A DNA stretch of 64,000 nucleotides from Acidobacteriota bacterium (GCA_016196065.1 JACPYL010000010.1:1674001-1738000); one strand, 5' to 3'. Positions 17,442-27,375 are shown, counted from the first letter of the stretch. Notes: generated by a model from the letters alone, not told the origin. Program-made: numbers and translations.

Positions 17442-19042
17442 AATCGATGCGCGTCCTTTATGCGATGATTCGCGCGGATTTCTTGGAGCGGGTGCGGCGC
17501 TACAGTTTTCTGCTCACACTCGCCTTTGCGGTCTATTTGGGATACGCAGCCTTTGCCGGACACATCGTTCTTCGACTCGACGATTACCGCGGCATTCTTA
17601 ATTCCGCGTGGCTCGGCAGCCTGATGGCCTTGGTGGGCGGGACTTTTCTCAGCCTGGTGGGCTTCTACATCGTGAAGAATTCGATCCTGCGCGACCAGGA
17701 CACGCGCGTCGGACGAATCCTGGCCACCACGCCCATGAGCAAGAGCTTCTATACGTTGGCGAAGACGGCCAGCAATTTCGCCGTGCTCGCGTCGATGATT
17801 TTTGTGTTGGCACTGGCGACCCTCGTCATGCAGGTTGTGCATGCGGAAGATCCGCACATCGATCTGTGGGCGCTGCTCTCGCCGTTGTTGCTGATTGCGC
17901 TTCCCTGCATGGCATTCACGGCGGCGCTCGCTGTGCTATTCGAAACCTTGCCGCTATTGCGCGGCGGGGTCGGCAACGTGCTCTATTTTTTCGTCTGGGC
18001 CTTCATGCTCATTGGCCCCAACGCTCAAGTGATGGACAAAGGCCAGACACTTCCTCCGGTGGGCTATGTCGTCGATTATGCCGGGGTCGTTTCCACGATG
18101 AACCAGATGCAGTCCATCGTGCGCGGGATTGATGCGCAATACAAGGGCGGATCATCGCTGAATATCGGGAACGAGAACGGACCGCCGAGCAAGCGTTTTG
18201 TGTGGAAGGGTTTGGATTGGAACGCACCCTTCCTGTTGGGCAGGCTGCTGTGGACAGGGATGGCGGTTGTGCTCGCATTGATCGCTGCCGTGTTCTTCCA
18301 TCGTTTTGATCCAGCGCGGGAATGGCGGATCAAGAAGGCGAAACCTCTGGAGGCACTCGTAGAGACCCAGATTCCCGGAGAGCTATCTCGCGCTGTGGAA
18401 CCTTCGCACGCGCATCTCACTCCACTACCGTCAAGGGCAGCACGGAACTCATTCGCGAGATTGGTTGTGGCGGAGTTGCGATTGCTGCTCAAGGGCAAGG
18501 GCTGGTGGTGGTACGTGGTGGCCGCCGGACTATCGATCGCGTGCCTGCTGTCTCCCCTTGACAAGGCCCGAGGGGGTGTTTTGATAGCGGCGTGGATGTG
18601 GCCGATCCTGGTGTGGTCGTCGATGGGATCGCGCGAGAAGCGGCATGCAACGGAGTCTCTGATCTTTTCTTCGGCGGGCGCGCTGCCCCGTCAACTTCCA
18701 GCGATGCTGGCCGCGGGAGTGCTGGTCTCACTTTTCACTGCGGGGGGAATCGGAATTCGCCTATTGCTGCGCGGTGATATGCAAGGAGTGGCGGCATTTC
18801 TCGCGGGAGCGATCTTTATCCCCAGCATGGCGATGGCACTGGGCGTGTGGAGTGGCAGCAGCAAGGCCTTTGAAGCGATCTACACGGTGTGGTGGTACAT
18901 GGGACCCGCGCATCACACGCCTGGAATCGATTTCATGGGCGTTTCACAAGCATCGAGTTCCGCACTGACCTATGCATCAGCGGCGCTGGCTTTGCTTGCG
19001 GTGGCGTATTGGCGACGGCGGGCCCATCTCGGATACGCTTGA
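17438..19042 (+). CDS. ABC-2-like transporter permease, long form
   Basis: A 534-residue membrane protein with about twelve hydrophobic segments in two halves of six, separated by a soluble loop (about residues 220-260). The start ATG overlaps the ATPase stop. Motifs such as GRILATTPMSKSFYTLAKTAS after TM2 follow the ABC-2 pattern of a cytosolic elbow. This is a doubled permease, so one protein could pair with the ATPase to form the whole pore. Function unknown. Confidence 0.8.
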   Translation: MKSMRVLYAMIRADFLERVRRYSFLLTLAFAVYLGYAAFAGHIVLRLDDYRGILNSAWLGSLMALVGGTFLSLVGFYIVKNSILRDQDTRVGRILATTPMSKSFYTLAKTASNFAVLASMIFVLALATLVMQVVHAEDPHIDLWALLSPLLLIALPCMAFTAALAVLFETLPLLRGGVGNVLYFFVWAFMLIGPNAQVMDKGQTLPPVGYVVDYAGVVSTMNQMQSIVRGIDAQYKGGSSLNIGNENGPPSKRFVWKGLDWNAPFLLGRLLWTGMAVVLALIAAVFFHRFDPAREWRIKKAKPLEALVETQIPGELSRAVEPSHAHLTPLPSRAARNSFARLVVAELRLLLKGKGWWWYVVAAGLSIACLLSPLDKARGGVLIAAWMWPILVWSSMGSREKRHATESLIFSSAGALPRQLPAMLAAGVLVSLFTAGGIGIRLLLRGDMQGVAAFLAGAIFIPSMAMALGVWSGSSKAFEAIYTVWWYMGPAHHTPGIDFMGVSQASSSALTYASAALALLAVAYWRRRAHLGYA

Positions 19043-19060
19043 GTTGCCCCAAAACCTTCA

Positions 19061-19100
19061 ACCACGAAGGTCACCAAGGATCCCGCGAAGGTGACTAAGG
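19061..19100 (+). repeat. Decamer tandem repeat (ACCACGAAGG type), copy 2
   Basis: Four imperfect ~10-base units (ACCACGAAGG, TCACCAAGGA and variants), closely related to 2526-2555. It lies between the permease gene and lacD. Confidence 0.6.
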
Positions 19101-19187
19101 AAACTTCTCCTACAACAAGGCCAACCGACCGTTTGGTTTAGAATATAGGGTTGCACTGTATAGACCCGTCCTCATAGGAGAATCAAG

Positions 19188-20174
19188 ATGAAACTTACCC
19201 CCGGAAAACTCAAGGGGCTGAAAGCTGTCTCAAACGAACGTGGAGTCATCGCCGCAGCCGCTATGGATCAACGCGGCTCATTGCAGAAGTCGCTGGCCAA
19301 GGAAAAAGGCGGCGAAGTCACCGACGCGATGATGGAAGAATTCAAGACTCTCGTCACGGAAGTTCTGACCCCGCATGCCACCGCAATTCTGCTCGATCCC
19401 GAATGGGGATTGCCTGCCTCCAAGCGCCGCGCGAAGAATGCCGGCCTGCTTCTCGCGTACGAGAAGACTGGATATGACAAGACTGGCCCCGGCCGCCTTG
19501 GCGATCTGCTTGACCTGTGGTCGGCTCGCCGCCTGAAAGAAGCGGGCGCGGATTGCGTCAAGATCCTGCTTTATTACACGCCGTTCGATCCCAAGCACGT
19601 CAACGATGCGAAGCATGCATGGGTGGAGCGCATCGGCGACGAGTGTCGCGCCAACGACATTCCCTACTTCCTGGAATTTGTCGGGTACGAAGAGGGCGCT
19701 GACGAGAAGGGTTTGGACTACGCGAAAAAGAAACCGCAGATCGTTGCCGAAAGCATGAAGGAGTTCAGCAAGGATCGCTATGGCGTGGACGTCCTGAAAG
19801 TCGAAGTGCCCGTGAACATGAAGTATGTCGAAGGCACGAAGTCGTTCGGCGGCCAAAAAGCCTATACCAAGAAAGAAGCCATCGATCTGTTTCACAAGGC
19901 AGCGGGCGTCGCGACCAGGCCCTTTATTTATTTGTCGGCTGGCGTCAGCAATGCCGAGTTCAGCGAAACGCTGGAACTGGCGGGCGAATCGGGCGTGAAG
20001 TTCAATGGCGTCCTGTGCGGCCGCGCCACCTGGAAAGACGGCATCGCGGTATACGCCAAACAGGGTGCAGCAGCATTCCGCACCTGGCTCGAGACCGAAG
20101 GCGTCAAGAACATCAACAATGTGAACGATAAATTGAAGGCCGCGACCTCATGGCACTCGATATACGAGACCTAG
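19188..20174 (+). CDS. lacD: Tagatose 1,6-bisphosphate aldolase, LacD family
   Basis: A 328-residue class I (Schiff-base) aldolase. Recognisable are AAAMDQRGSLQK near the start, ILLDPEWGLPA, VKILLYYTPF with a lysine near the active site, and YGVDVLKVEVPVNM with the presumed Schiff-base lysine in VLKVE. It cleaves tagatose or fructose 1,6-bisphosphate into two trioses. No other lac or tagatose genes are near, so it may serve in general hexose metabolism. AGGAGAA precedes the ATG and a clear terminator follows. Confidence 0.9.
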   Translation: MKLTPGKLKGLKAVSNERGVIAAAAMDQRGSLQKSLAKEKGGEVTDAMMEEFKTLVTEVLTPHATAILLDPEWGLPASKRRAKNAGLLLAYEKTGYDKTGPGRLGDLLDLWSARRLKEAGADCVKILLYYTPFDPKHVNDAKHAWVERIGDECRANDIPYFLEFVGYEEGADEKGLDYAKKKPQIVAESMKEFSKDRYGVDVLKVEVPVNMKYVEGTKSFGGQKAYTKKEAIDLFHKAAGVATRPFIYLSAGVSNAEFSETLELAGESGVKFNGVLCGRATWKDGIAVYAKQGAAAFRTWLETEGVKNINNVNDKLKAATSWHSIYET

Positions 20175-20197
20175 TTCGAAGCGACTTTACCAACTGG

Positions 20198-20222
20198 AAG
20201 GCGGGTCTCAGGACCCGCCTTT
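20198..20222 (+). terminator. Rho-independent terminator of lacD
   Basis: A 10-bp stem AAGGCGGGTC / GACCCGCCTT with loop TCAG, followed by a short T-rich run, 24 bases after the lacD stop. Confidence 0.8.
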
Positions 20223-20254
20223 ATTCTTGATATAGGCTTCTTACGAGGACCCTA

Positions 20255-21043
20255 ATGCCGGACCACAAAACCGCTCTCATCACAGGCGCTTCATTCGGAA
20301 TCGGGCTGGAACTGGCGAGGATTTTTGCCCGCGAGGGCTACAATCTCGTGCTGGTCGCGCGCACGGCGGACAAACTTCGTCAGGTTGCGTCGGAGTTGGA
20401 AAAGGCACATGGAACGCGGTCGCTGACTCTGGCCAGCGATCTCTCGGCGCCGGGAGCCGCAGCGTACGTACACGATCAGACCACACGCGCGGAGCTTACC
20501 ATCGATGTGCTGGTTAATAATGCCGGCTTCGGGCAATTCGGGTTGTTCGCCGAGAACGATCTGGAAGAATGCCTGCAACAGATCCAACTCAACATCACCA
20601 CCCTCACCCATCTGACGCGCTTGTATCTTCCGGAGATGTTGCAGCGAAAAAGCGGGCGCATTCTGAATGTGGCGTCCACGGCGGCGTTTCAAGCGGGGCC
20701 GTTGATGGCTGTTTATTACGCCACGAAAGCGTACGTGCTGCATTTTTCCGAGGGAATTGCGAACGAGCTGCGAGGAACAGGCATTACTGTTACTTGCCTG
20801 TGTCCGGGACCGACGGTCACGGAGTTCGCCAAGCGCGCCAACATCCTTACGGCCCGACTCTTCAAGCTTGGCGCAATGGACGCACGCACGGTCGCCGAGG
20901 ATGGCTACCGCGCTCTGATGGCTGGTAAGCCCATAGTGATCTCGGGATTCAAGAACTGGTTGACCGCGCAGTCGGTGAGGTTCGCACCCCGGAGTTGGGT
21001 GACGGCGGTGGCGCGGAAGTTGCAGGAAACCAGAAAAGAATAA
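20255..21043 (+). CDS. Short-chain dehydrogenase/reductase (DltE-like)
   Basis: 262 residues with the classical SDR order: TGASFGIG nucleotide-binding motif (residues 10-17), NNAG at about 91, catalytic serine in VASTAAFQ, and YATKAY (Y-x-x-x-K) near 158. The start ATG lies 34 bases after the lacD terminator. The C-terminal extension after FAKRANI is typical of the YqjQ/DltE subgroup, reductases of unknown ketone or aldehyde substrates. Confidence 0.85.
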   Translation: MPDHKTALITGASFGIGLELARIFAREGYNLVLVARTADKLRQVASELEKAHGTRSLTLASDLSAPGAAAYVHDQTTRAELTIDVLVNNAGFGQFGLFAENDLEECLQQIQLNITTLTHLTRLYLPEMLQRKSGRILNVASTAAFQAGPLMAVYYATKAYVLHFSEGIANELRGTGITVTCLCPGPTVTEFAKRANILTARLFKLGAMDARTVAEDGYRALMAGKPIVISGFKNWLTAQSVRFAPRSWVTAVARKLQETRKE

Positions 21044-21046
21044 ATC

Positions 21047-21105
21047 AGTGGTTAGTGATTAGCGATTGATTTGCTAACCACTAATCACCAGCCACTGACC
21101 ACTAC
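21047..21105. repeat. Heptamer-unit hairpin between convergent genes
   Basis: The left arm is built of AGTGGTT-type 7-mers (21047-21067) and the right arm of TAACCAC-type 7-mers (21075-21102). Over 23 bases the arms are reverse complements with five differences, all transitions. It spans the gap between the SDR and the reverse-strand permease and supplies the permease's stop codon; it may act as a two-way terminator. Confidence 0.85.
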
Positions 21106-22691
21106 CTTTTCAACGACTGCTGCACTTTGCTGTGGTGGCGGCCGTAGACGAAATAAACCACCAGGCCGATCACCAACCAGACAATCAGGCGCGCCCAGTT
21201 CACCCATCCCAGCTTGTACATCATGTAGCCGTTGAAAAGGATGCCCATGATCGGCACAAACGGCACCCACGGCGTGCGGAAGGGTCGAGCCTGACCTGGA
21301 TTCGTACTGCGCAGCACCATGACTGCGATACAGACAATGACAAATGCCAGCAGGGTTCCGATGTTGACCATCTTGCCGATGTCATCAATTGGAGTAAGGC
21401 TGCCCACAATCGCGGCCAGAAATCCAACGAGAATCGTGTTCTTCCAGGGCGTCCGGAAACGCGGGTGAATGGCCGCGAAGAATTTCTTGGGCAAGAGGCC
21501 GTCATTGGCCATCGAGTAAAGGACGCGAGTCTGTCCTAACAACATCACCAGCATGACGCTGGTCAATCCGGCCAAGGCCCCTAGAGTGATGATGTGCGAT
21601 GCCCCTGTGAGCCCGCGATCCATAAAAGCGCGCGCGATGGGAGCTTCGATGTTCACTTCGCGCCATGGCACCATGCCCGTGAGGACGGCTGCGACGGCAA
21701 TGTATAGCGCAGTACAGATCAGAAGCGATGCAATGATGCCGATCGGCAGATCGCGTTGAGGGTTCTTTGCTTCCTGGGCAGTGGTCGAAACAGCATCAAA
21801 TCCGATATAGGCGAAAAAGATATAAGCAGCTCCGGCCCCGATTCCGGAGAATCCGAAAGGCGCAAAACTGTGCCAGTCGCCGCCCCAGTTGCTGGCGCTG
21901 ACGTAGCGGAAGCCGAGGGCAATCACAAACAGCACAACGGCCACCTTGATGGTGACGATGGTGGAGTTGAAACGAGCGCTCTCTTTAATTCCGATGGTCA
22001 GGATGGCGGTGATGACCAATGCAATGATGAAGGCGGGGACATTGACGCCGATCTCGTAGCCGAAAAGGTGCGGCGCGTTGAGCAGGTCGTGACCTCGCTG
22101 CATCAGTTCCGGCGACTGAGCGCCCATGATCTCGGTCACTTTATTCAGGAAGGCCTGCGTTCCCGGTACGAGCGTGGAGTCGGAAGCCACAGCCATCTGG
22201 CGAGCCACGATATTTTCAGCGGCGCGCAATCCAGTCCAGTGGTCGTAGGCGAGCCAGAGCGGCATCTTGATATGAAATATATCGAGCAGTTCGATGAAGT
22301 GGTTCGACCATCCGGAGGACACGGTGCTGGCGCCCATCGCGTATTCGAGGGTCAGATCCCAGCCGATGATCCACGCGAAAATTTCGCCCAACGTCGCATA
22401 CGCGTAGGTGTAGGCGCTACCGGCCAGCGGGATCATGGCCGCGAACTCGGCGTAGCATAACGCTGCGAATGCGCAACCCATCCCGGAAAGCACGAAGGAG
22501 AGCATCAGGCCCGGCCCTGCGTAGTGCGCGCCCAGTCCAGAAAGAACGAAGATGCCGGCGCCAATCACTGCGCCTACGCCCAACGCGGTCAACTGGAATA
22601 CGCCGAGCGTCCGTTTCAGGCTGTGTTCGCCAGTTTCCTGCGCTTCTTTAACGAGTTGATCAATCGGCTTTTTCGCGAGCAGGTCAGTCAT
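21102..22691 (-). CDS. APC-superfamily amino acid permease (CAT type)
   Basis: A 529-residue inner-membrane transporter with about twelve to thirteen hydrophobic segments. The N-terminal LKRTLGVFQLTALGVGAVIGAGIFVLSG is typical of the cationic amino-acid transporter/YfnA group, with the helix-breaking GAVIGAGIF in TM1. AGGAG precedes the ATG. It follows a second APC permease 21 bases away on the same strand. Substrate unknown; proton-coupled amino-acid uptake is the family role. Confidence 0.88.
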   Translation of the reverse strand: MTDLLAKKPIDQLVKEAQETGEHSLKRTLGVFQLTALGVGAVIGAGIFVLSGLGAHYAGPGLMLSFVLSGMGCAFAALCYAEFAAMIPLAGSAYTYAYATLGEIFAWIIGWDLTLEYAMGASTVSSGWSNHFIELLDIFHIKMPLWLAYDHWTGLRAAENIVARQMAVASDSTLVPGTQAFLNKVTEIMGAQSPELMQRGHDLLNAPHLFGYEIGVNVPAFIIALVITAILTIGIKESARFNSTIVTIKVAVVLFVIALGFRYVSASNWGGDWHSFAPFGFSGIGAGAAYIFFAYIGFDAVSTTAQEAKNPQRDLPIGIIASLLICTALYIAVAAVLTGMVPWREVNIEAPIARAFMDRGLTGASHIITLGALAGLTSVMLVMLLGQTRVLYSMANDGLLPKKFFAAIHPRFRTPWKNTILVGFLAAIVGSLTPIDDIGKMVNIGTLLAFVIVCIAVMVLRSTNPGQARPFRTPWVPFVPIMGILFNGYMMYKLGWVNWARLIVWLVIGLVVYFVYGRHHSKVQQSLKR

Positions 22692-22712
22692 GAATCGCTA
22701 GGCTCCTATGGG

Positions 22713-24272
22713 TCAGGCTGAAGTCGGGCGTGCTTTTTGTGACCACAAGAAATACACCGGGATCCCCAACAGTACGATGCACAATCCCGGCCAGGTATAT
22801 TGCGGTTTGTAGCGTAACAGCACAACATCGATAAACAAAGCCATCACAATATATATCGCGGGCAGCACGGGATATCCGACAGCCTTATAGGGACGTTCCG
22901 CGTCGGGATGCGTTTTGCGCAACACAAACAACCCAATGATGGTCAGAATGTAGAACACCAGCACCGCAAAAATGATGTAGTCAAGAAGCTGGCCATAGCT
23001 GCCCGAAACACAGAGGATGCAGGTCCAGACCATCGACACCATCAGCGAAACGGCGGGCGTTTTGTATTTGGGATGCAGACGGGCGACACTCTTGAAGAAA
23101 AGGCCGTCCTTGGCCATGGCGTAGTAGACGCGCGCGCCGGCCAGGATCAGGCCGTTACAGCATCCGAAACCGGAAATCATGATGGCAATGGCCATCAGCG
23201 CTCCGCCGGCAGCGCCGAACATCTGCGTCATGGTTGCCGTGCCAACGCGGTCTTCGGCGGCATATTGAATGCCGCGCTCCAGCAGCGTCGTTCCGGTCGG
23301 GCTTCCCATCAGCGGAAGGGCCGCCAGATAAATGAAGTTGCAGCCGATGTAGAGTGCGATCACGACGCCCGTGCCCAGCGCCAATGAAAGCGGAAGGTTG
23401 CGACTGGGATTCTTCACTTCACCGGCGGTGAACGTGACGTTATTCCAGGCGTCGGCAGAAAAGAGTGAGCCGACCTGTGCGATCGCCAAGACTGTCAGGG
23501 TCGAGACCAGGACCCCTCCGCCGACATCGTGGAGAGTGCCAAGGCCGGCATTTTTCCAGAAGTTCGCACCGAAGTTGCTGGCAATGGCTTGGGCATTGCG
23601 TCCTAGAAAAACGCCAAAGATGACGAGTCCGAGCAGTGCCGAAACTTTGGCTGCGGTGAAGACGTTCTGGATCAGGGCGCCGGTTCTAATGCCGAAAATA
23701 TTGATGATGGAGAGCAGAACCACCACGAGGATTGCAACGAGGTTCTGAGTGTTGAGACCAACGTCCATGCCGCCCAAGACCATGGGGCCAATCGTGAATT
23801 TGGGAACTTTCCAGAAATGCAGGATCCAATGGCTCGAGGAAATTGCCGGCCAGAAAACTCCGAGGAACTTGCCAAAAGCCACGCCCACCGCGGCGATTGT
23901 GCCAGTCTGAATGACGAGGAACAATGTCCAGCCGTAGAGGAATCCCCAGAGCGGTCCGAGCGACTCGCGAAGATAGACGTATTGGCCGCCGGCGCGCGGC
24001 ATCATGGCCGCAAGTTCGCCATAGCTGAGAGCGCCGACAATCGTGAGGAATCCGGTAACGAGCCATGCGCCGATGAGCAGCGCGGGCGAACTCGTTACAC
24101 GGGAAATGTCGGCGGAGACAATAAAGATGCCGGAACCAATCATTGAGCCCATCACCAGCATGGTCGCGCTGGTCAGGCCGAGGCCTTGAACAAGCTCTTT
24201 ATCCTGATGGGTGTGTTTCGCCCAATCGTCGGCGAGGGTTGCTGGGGAAGTTGGTTTAGCGTCAGTACTCAC
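22713..24272 (-). CDS. APC-superfamily amino acid permease (LAT/SteT type)
   Basis: 519 residues, about twelve membrane segments, with the TM1 motif VMGSMIGSGIFIVSADISR. The GTG start is preceded by GGGAGC. It differs clearly from the next permease (CAT type), so the pair is not a recent tandem duplication. Family members are exchangers or symporters of neutral amino acids; the substrate cannot be read from sequence. The gene follows thiE after a 116-base gap that holds a heptamer hairpin. Confidence 0.87.
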   Translation of the reverse strand: MSTDAKPTSPATLADDWAKHTHQDKELVQGLGLTSATMLVMGSMIGSGIFIVSADISRVTSSPALLIGAWLVTGFLTIVGALSYGELAAMMPRAGGQYVYLRESLGPLWGFLYGWTLFLVIQTGTIAAVGVAFGKFLGVFWPAISSSHWILHFWKVPKFTIGPMVLGGMDVGLNTQNLVAILVVVLLSIINIFGIRTGALIQNVFTAAKVSALLGLVIFGVFLGRNAQAIASNFGANFWKNAGLGTLHDVGGGVLVSTLTVLAIAQVGSLFSADAWNNVTFTAGEVKNPSRNLPLSLALGTGVVIALYIGCNFIYLAALPLMGSPTGTTLLERGIQYAAEDRVGTATMTQMFGAAGGALMAIAIMISGFGCCNGLILAGARVYYAMAKDGLFFKSVARLHPKYKTPAVSLMVSMVWTCILCVSGSYGQLLDYIIFAVLVFYILTIIGLFVLRKTHPDAERPYKAVGYPVLPAIYIVMALFIDVVLLRYKPQYTWPGLCIVLLGIPVYFLWSQKARPTSA

Positions 24273-24280
24273 GAAGCTCC

Positions 24281-24370
24281 CAGGTTAGGTCTCAGGTCTC
24301 AGGTGCTAGGTTTCAGGTCTAGCGTCTTAGCGTTTTCCTGACACCTGACACCTAAGACCTGGCACCTGAT
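24281..24370. repeat. Heptamer-unit hairpin upstream of the APC permease
   Basis: Left arm of AGGTCTC-like 7-mers (about 24281-24326), right arm of TGACACC-like 7-mers (about 24338-24369). The arms pair over at least 30 bases with few mismatches. It lies between thiE and the LAT-type permease, in the transcribed direction of both. Confidence 0.8.
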
Positions 24371-24388
24371 CTTTGCAAGTCATTGAAT

Positions 24389-25003
24389 TTACCTCAGAAC
24401 CTCGAAAAAAGCCTCTCCTGATTTGCGTGGATCGGGTAACAAGTCAGATATCACGGCCACGCTGTCGGCCCCGGCTTCGATTACGGAGCGGGCATTCTGG
24501 CGCGTTATGCCGCCGATGGCGACCAGAGGTTTCCGTGTCAGTTCCCTTGCCCGGCGGACGCCTTCGAGCCCAACGACCGGATCGGGATTCGCTTTGCTGG
24601 AGGTGGCAAAAACAGGGCCGATGGCGAGATAGTCGGCGTCGGTCCGGTGCGCTAGTGCTATTTGTTCGGGATTATGTGTTGAGATTCCGAGGCAACGGTC
24701 AGGGCCGATGATTCTCCGGGCAGCGTCGGGCGAGAGATCGTCCTGGCCGACATGCAGTCCGTCGAAAGCAGCGGCGAGACAGAGATCGGCGCGGTCGTTC
24801 ATGATGAGTTGGACGCGAGAGCCGAGGATCCGTTTCAGTGCGCGGGCGTCCTCTAGCATCTGGCGTGCGTTGCCGGACTTGTTGCGATATTGAATCAGGG
24901 TGACGCCGGCGGCCGCGAGGTCTTCGGCGGCAGCCAGCAGTGCGCCACCATCTGGGAAATACGAGGCATCGAGAATCGGATAAAGGGGCGGAAGCTTCAA
25001 CAT
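24389..25003 (-). CDS. thiE: Thiamine phosphate synthase
   Basis: A 204-residue TIM-barrel enzyme joining HMP-pyrophosphate and thiazole phosphate to thiamine phosphate. Motifs include TLIQYRNKSGNARQM, the phosphate-binding NDRADLC, GLHVGQDDL, YLAIGPVFATSSK and VAIGGIT. ATG 25003 is chosen as the family begins at LPPLYPILD; an in-frame TTG at 25027 is possible. No clear ribosome binding site. It stands apart from other thi genes, between a protease-like gene and an amino-acid permease. Confidence 0.9.
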   Translation of the reverse strand: MLKLPPLYPILDASYFPDGGALLAAAEDLAAAGVTLIQYRNKSGNARQMLEDARALKRILGSRVQLIMNDRADLCLAAAFDGLHVGQDDLSPDAARRIIGPDRCLGISTHNPEQIALAHRTDADYLAIGPVFATSSKANPDPVVGLEGVRRARELTRKPLVAIGGITRQNARSVIEAGADSVAVISDLLPDPRKSGEAFFEVLR

Positions 25004-25034
25004 AAAAACATCGGCAGCGTCATGCAATGGCCGT

Positions 25035-25943
25035 TTAAGGCGTCGCTGAAATTGCGGGCACCACCAACGCGTTGTGCATATTTAAAATCAGCCACTTCCC
25101 TGCCTGGCGGTGACACATGGCAACACCGTGCCCGGCATGGTGTTCGGAGGCGTTCGCCAACTTATAGTCGTAGGAGTACCAGAGCGCGTCTCCGAAGCTG
25201 CGGACATCGTGGGTTGCCATTTCGAAATGCAGTCCGGCTTTGGCATTTCTGAAATACTGTTCGTTCAAATACTGCATCACTTCCTTGCGTCCGCGAAATT
25301 CTCCGTGGGGTGTGTAGAGCACGATTTCCGGATCAAAACACTCTTCCAGTTCGCTGACTTTGGCTTCATTGAAGGCGACGTTGCAGTGGCCCATCGCCAT
25401 CTCCATTTCCGCGAAGCGGGCTTTCGAATCGGCGGGCTCGAGATTGAGTACGGCCACTTTTCTCTGCAGATCAATCGTCACACCCATGCGGTCGAGCAGA
25501 TCGACACCGAGAATGCCGTCGATCGTCCCGCCACAGGCTTTGCCGATCGGGCTGAGGTCAATCGCGGGCAGTTTGAGTTCATGGAGCACATGACTGCCGA
25601 GCTGGAAATCCGGCAACGACACTTCTCGAGCGCTGGTGGCGGCGGAGCCCTGCCAGGATTCGACGCTGATCTTCCTGGATGTTCCCGCAGAAAACGCTTT
25701 GAGATTCAGGATCGTTGTGGCGCCGGTATCGAGCAGAAAGCGCATGTCTTGTCCGGCGACCTTGACCTGCACGACGGGTAAAACATCGCAGCGACCGATG
25801 GGGATTTCTTCGTTTGAAGTGCTTTGTTGGGCGAAGGCTAGAGTCGCGGCAAGAATTGTCGCGAGCAGCACCACCCAATCGGATTTGCAGCGCCAGTATC
25901 TTGCTCGTTGTCGCAACGGCGGCGCTACGAAGTTGCCACTCAC
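25035..25943 (-). CDS. Exported retropepsin-like aspartyl protease fused to a SnoaL-like domain
   Basis: 302 residues with an N-terminal hydrophobic segment (about 22-38, signal or anchor). Residues ~45-180 look like a single-lobe aspartyl protease: FLLDTGATT with the catalytic D72, and the second hydrophobic-hydrophobic-glycine motif [12 protein letters not shown]. Residues ~180-300 resemble the NTF2/SnoaL fold ([34 protein letters not shown]). The start overlaps the accC stop by ATGA, so it is translated with the acc genes. Function unknown. Confidence 0.75.
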   Translation of the reverse strand: MSGNFVAPPLRQRARYWRCKSDWVVLLATILAATLAFAQQSTSNEEIPIGRCDVLPVVQVKVAGQDMRFLLDTGATTILNLKAFSAGTSRKISVESWQGSAATSAREVSLPDFQLGSHVLHELKLPAIDLSPIGKACGGTIDGILGVDLLDRMGVTIDLQRKVAVLNLEPADSKARFAEMEMAMGHCNVAFNEAKVSELEECFDPEIVLYTPHGEFRGRKEVMQYLNEQYFRNAKAGLHFEMATHDVRSFGDALWYSYDYKLANASEHHAGHGVAMCHRQAGKWLILNMHNALVVPAISATP

Positions 25944-27301
25944 ACTGCCTTCTCGGCTTTTTTAGCGAGGAACCGTTCGATAAATCCGGTGTCAAAGTTT
26001 CCGGCGCGGAAATCAGGATCAGCAAGGATGCGGCGATGCAGTGGAATCGTCGTATGAATTCCCTCGACGATAAACATTTCAAGCGCCCGGCTCATGCGGG
26101 AGATGGCTTCGCTGCGATCTTTTCCGCGCACGATCAACTTTGCAATCAACGAATCGTAATAGGGAGGAATTGTTCCCTCTGAGTAAGCAGCCGTGTCAAT
26201 ACGAACGCCGGTGCCTCCGGGAGGATTGAAAGTCGTGATCTTGCCGGCGGACGGCGTGAACTTCTCGGGATGCTCTGCATTGATACGACATTCGATGGCA
26301 TGTCCGCGATGCACGATCGGACCTTGCAACACTTCGGACAACTTGGCCCCGGCCGCGATCATGAGCTGACTTTTGACCAGATCCACATCGGTGACCATTT
26401 CCGTCACAGGATGTTCGACCTGAATACGGGTGTTCATCTCGATGAAGTGCAGGCGGCGATCCTGATCCATCAGGAACTCGACTGTGCCTGCATTCTGATA
26501 TCCGACCGCACTCAAAGTTTTGCTGAGCACGTCGCCAATCTGCCCGCGCAATTCGGGAGTGACTCGCACGGAGGGTGACTCTTCCAGCAATTTCTGGTGA
26601 CGTCGCTGGATTGAACATTCGCGCTCGCCGAGACTCACCACGTTACCGTGTTCGTCCGCGAGTACCTGAAATTCGATGTGACGCGGATTCTCAACGTATT
26701 TTTCCATGTAGAGGTCGCCATTGCCGAAGGCTTTCGACGCTTCGGATTGCGCCTGCTGGTAAAGAGTGGGGAGGTCGTCTTCCTTGCGGACGATGCGCAT
26801 GCCGCGTCCGCCACCGCCGGCCGAGGCTTTGATGATGACGGGGTATCCGACTTGCCGCGCCCACTCGATGGCTTCTTCTACCGAACCGATTACGCCGTCG
26901 GAACCGGGGAGGATGGGTACGCCATGCTTTTTCATGGCGGCGCGAGCCTTTTCTTTTTCGCCCATCAGGCGAATCACGTCCGGAGGAGGACCGATGAACT
27001 TGATGTGGCAGGTCTCGCACACTTCGGCGAAGTTGGCGTTCTCGGAAAGCAGTCCGTAGCCGGGATGGATTGCATCAACGTTCGCAATCTCAGCGGCGCT
27101 GATCACGGCTGGAATATTCAGATAACTTTGCGCAAGCTGCGGCGGGCCGATACAAATCGCTTCGTCGGCAAAACGGACGTGCAGCGAGTTGCGATCCGCC
27201 TCGCTATAGATTGCGACTGCGCGGATCCCGAGTTCCTTGCACGCGCAGATGACGCGCAGGGCAATCTCACCGCGATTGGCTACCAAGATCTTCTTGAACA
27301 T
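25940..27301 (-). CDS. accC: Biotin carboxylase subunit of acetyl-CoA carboxylase
   Basis: A 453-residue ATP-grasp enzyme that carboxylates biotin on AccB. Start [17 protein letters not shown], glycine-rich ATP loop [10 protein letters not shown] (about 163-172), and the catalytic [14 protein letters not shown] are all seen. Length is standard. accB lies upstream after 119 bases that contain a heptamer array and a strong hairpin, so accC expression may be tuned separately from accB. Confidence 0.96.
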   Translation of the reverse strand: MFKKILVANRGEIALRVICACKELGIRAVAIYSEADRNSLHVRFADEAICIGPPQLAQSYLNIPAVISAAEIANVDAIHPGYGLLSENANFAEVCETCHIKFIGPPPDVIRLMGEKEKARAAMKKHGVPILPGSDGVIGSVEEAIEWARQVGYPVIIKASAGGGGRGMRIVRKEDDLPTLYQQAQSEASKAFGNGDLYMEKYVENPRHIEFQVLADEHGNVVSLGERECSIQRRHQKLLEESPSVRVTPELRGQIGDVLSKTLSAVGYQNAGTVEFLMDQDRRLHFIEMNTRIQVEHPVTEMVTDVDLVKSQLMIAAGAKLSEVLQGPIVHRGHAIECRINAEHPEKFTPSAGKITTFNPPGGTGVRIDTAAYSEGTIPPYYDSLIAKLIVRGKDRSEAISRMSRALEMFIVEGIHTTIPLHRRILADPDFRAGNFDTGFIERFLAKKAEKAV

Positions 27302-27309
27302 TCGTAGAA

Positions 27310-27344
27310 AGCTCTAAGGTGCTAGCTCTTGGCTCTTAGGTGGA
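27310..27344 (+). repeat. Array of five 7-base units between accB and accC
   Basis: Five degenerate 7-mers of the form AGCTCTT in 35 bases, directly upstream of the accC start on the reverse strand. No complementary arm was seen. Confidence 0.65.
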
Positions 27345-27375
27345 CGAGCGAACCAAGCGAATCAGTCTCTACAAG

